Origin: an uncultured Veillonella sp.
GTDB taxonomy: Bacteria > Bacillota > Negativicutes > Veillonellales > Veillonellaceae
Direction: 5' to 3'
Length of the DNA: 7,380 nucleotides
Assembly: GCA_959608595.1 (NCBI GenBank)
Contig: CAUHTB010000029.1
Span: forward strand, 1 to 7,380
Shown: positions 6,733 to 7,380 of the stretch, one piece after another
How positions within the stretch are numbered: position 1 is the first letter of the stretch
Layout of the letters: every line of letters begins with the position of its first letter
Program-made: the position numbers and the translations under genes
The notes under the pieces: generated by a model
The model's database searches: none
Told to the model about the DNA's origin: nothing
What the model saw: the letters and a program-made list of their open reading frames with translations, nothing else

Positions 6733-7380
6733 TTACCAAGTTAAGTCATCAGTTTCTTGACGACCACGACCAGTCATAGCATCAAGCATGATTCGTTGTT
6801 CGATTTGAGCCACCATTTTCTTAGTGTTCACAACCGCATCTGGATTAACAGAAATGGAGTCGATACCACTCTTCACGAGGAATTCGCAAAGTTCAGGATA
6901 CACACTTGGCGCTTGGCCACAGATGGATACAGTTTTACCATCTTTGTGAGCTACTTCGATGAGATGGCGAATTGCTCTACGAACTGCTAGATTCCGTTCA
7001 TCATAGATATGTTGAACTGTTTCATTATCACGGTCACAGCCAAGAACGAGCATAGTCAAATCGTTAGAACCGATGGAATAACCATCTACATATTTATTGA
7101 ATTGATCAGCTAAGATAATATTTGCTGGAATTTCAGCCATAAGCCAGATTTTGAAATCTTTACCGCGTACAAGGCCTTCTTGAGCCATTAAGTTAGTAAC
7201 AAGTTCAGCTTCCTCTACAGTACGGCAGAATGGAATCATAACTTGTAAGTTTTTGAAACCAAACTCGTTACGTACTTTTTTGATTGCTTCTAATTCTAAT
7301 TTGAAAGCAGGTGTATATTTAGGATCGTAGTAACGAGAAGCACCACGCCAGCCAAGTAATGCACTGGATTCATGTGGTTC
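6733..7380 (-). CDS. ppsA: Phosphoenolpyruvate synthase, C-terminal part (cut by right edge)
   Basis: PEP synthase converts pyruvate, ATP and water to PEP, AMP and phosphate, the first step of gluconeogenesis from lactate or pyruvate. The open frame runs to the right edge, giving 215 C-terminal residues of the PEP/pyruvate-binding barrel out of roughly 800. An internal ATG at 7239 is not the start. Recognisable blocks are LLGWRGASRYYDP near the edge, VMIPFCRTVEEAE, IPANIILADQF, SIGSNDLTMLVLGCDRDN and SICGQAPS, whose Cys (codon 6919-6921) is the catalytic acid/base position. ICGQ.PS and DGYSIGSNDLT fit PEP synthase rather than PPDK, which has a CGEHGG-like motif there. After the usual end of the Escherichia coli enzyme (from memory) about 20 extra polar residues follow, ending ETDDLTW. 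It lies upstream of its presumed regulator ppsR and ends at a terminator. Confidence 0.93.
   Translation of the reverse strand, partial: EPHESSALLGWRGASRYYDPKYTPAFKLELEAIKKVRNEFGFKNLQVMIPFCRTVEEAELVTNLMAQEGLVRGKDFKIWLMAEIPANIILADQFNKYVDGYSIGSNDLTMLVLGCDRDNETVQHIYDERNLAVRRAIRHLIEVAHKDGKTVSICGQAPSVYPELCEFLVKSGIDSISVNPDAVVNTKKMVAQIEQRIMLDAMTGRGRQETDDLTW

Noticed and set aside
6551..6990. Plus-strand open frames of 69 and 77 codons opposite ccpN and ppsA
   Set aside because: They cross a minus-strand terminator and promoter, or lie opposite catalytic motifs of PEP synthase, and lack ribosome binding sites.

Overview
This is an ordinary low-GC bacterial chromosome segment of housekeeping genes, packed mostly on the minus strand. 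The codon bias is AT-rich, the ribosome binding sites are strong Shine-Dalgarno sequences, and the promoters look sigma-A-like. A CcpN-type regulator beside a PEP-synthase regulatory protein points to the Firmicutes. The protein sequences, and the pairing of gluconeogenic control with PEP synthase, suggest a Negativicutes member of the Veillonella type. That taxonomic guess is inference from sequence feel and context. No mobile element, CRISPR array, tRNA, rRNA or defence gene is visible.

Layout from left to right. (1) guaB (IMP dehydrogenase, minus, C-terminus cut by the left edge) is preceded on the same strand by a 61-residue 4-oxalocrotonate-tautomerase-family gene and by recG. The tautomerase has its own near-consensus promoter. 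A long hairpin with a T-rich tail separates it from guaB and leaves no room for a separate guaB promoter. (2) recG (minus) and rpmB (ribosomal protein L28, plus) diverge from a short AT-rich region that holds both promoters and several perfect inverted repeats. (3) rpmB converges on dgt across a strong bidirectional terminator. (4) A minus-strand operon runs ccpN-like, ppsR, dgt. ppsR and dgt overlap by 4 bases, and ccpN and ppsR are 10 bases apart. (5) Upstream of it, ending in its own terminator, is the 3' part of ppsA (PEP synthase), cut by the right edge.

How the genes fit together. PpsA makes PEP from pyruvate, the entry step of gluconeogenesis from lactate or pyruvate. The PpsR (DUF299) protein is the family that reversibly phosphorylates PEP synthase or PPDK. 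CcpN-type CBS repressors control gluconeogenic genes in Bacillus. Three layers of gluconeogenic control (enzyme, post-translational switch, transcriptional switch) are therefore contiguous, and an HD-domain dNTP triphosphohydrolase is translationally coupled to the switch. The left half concerns GMP synthesis (guaB), recombination and fork repair (recG) and translation (rpmB). I found no convincing wholly new system. The points most worth checking are the attenuator-like hairpin in front of guaB, the coupling of dgt to ppsR, and altered residues in the RecG TRG region.
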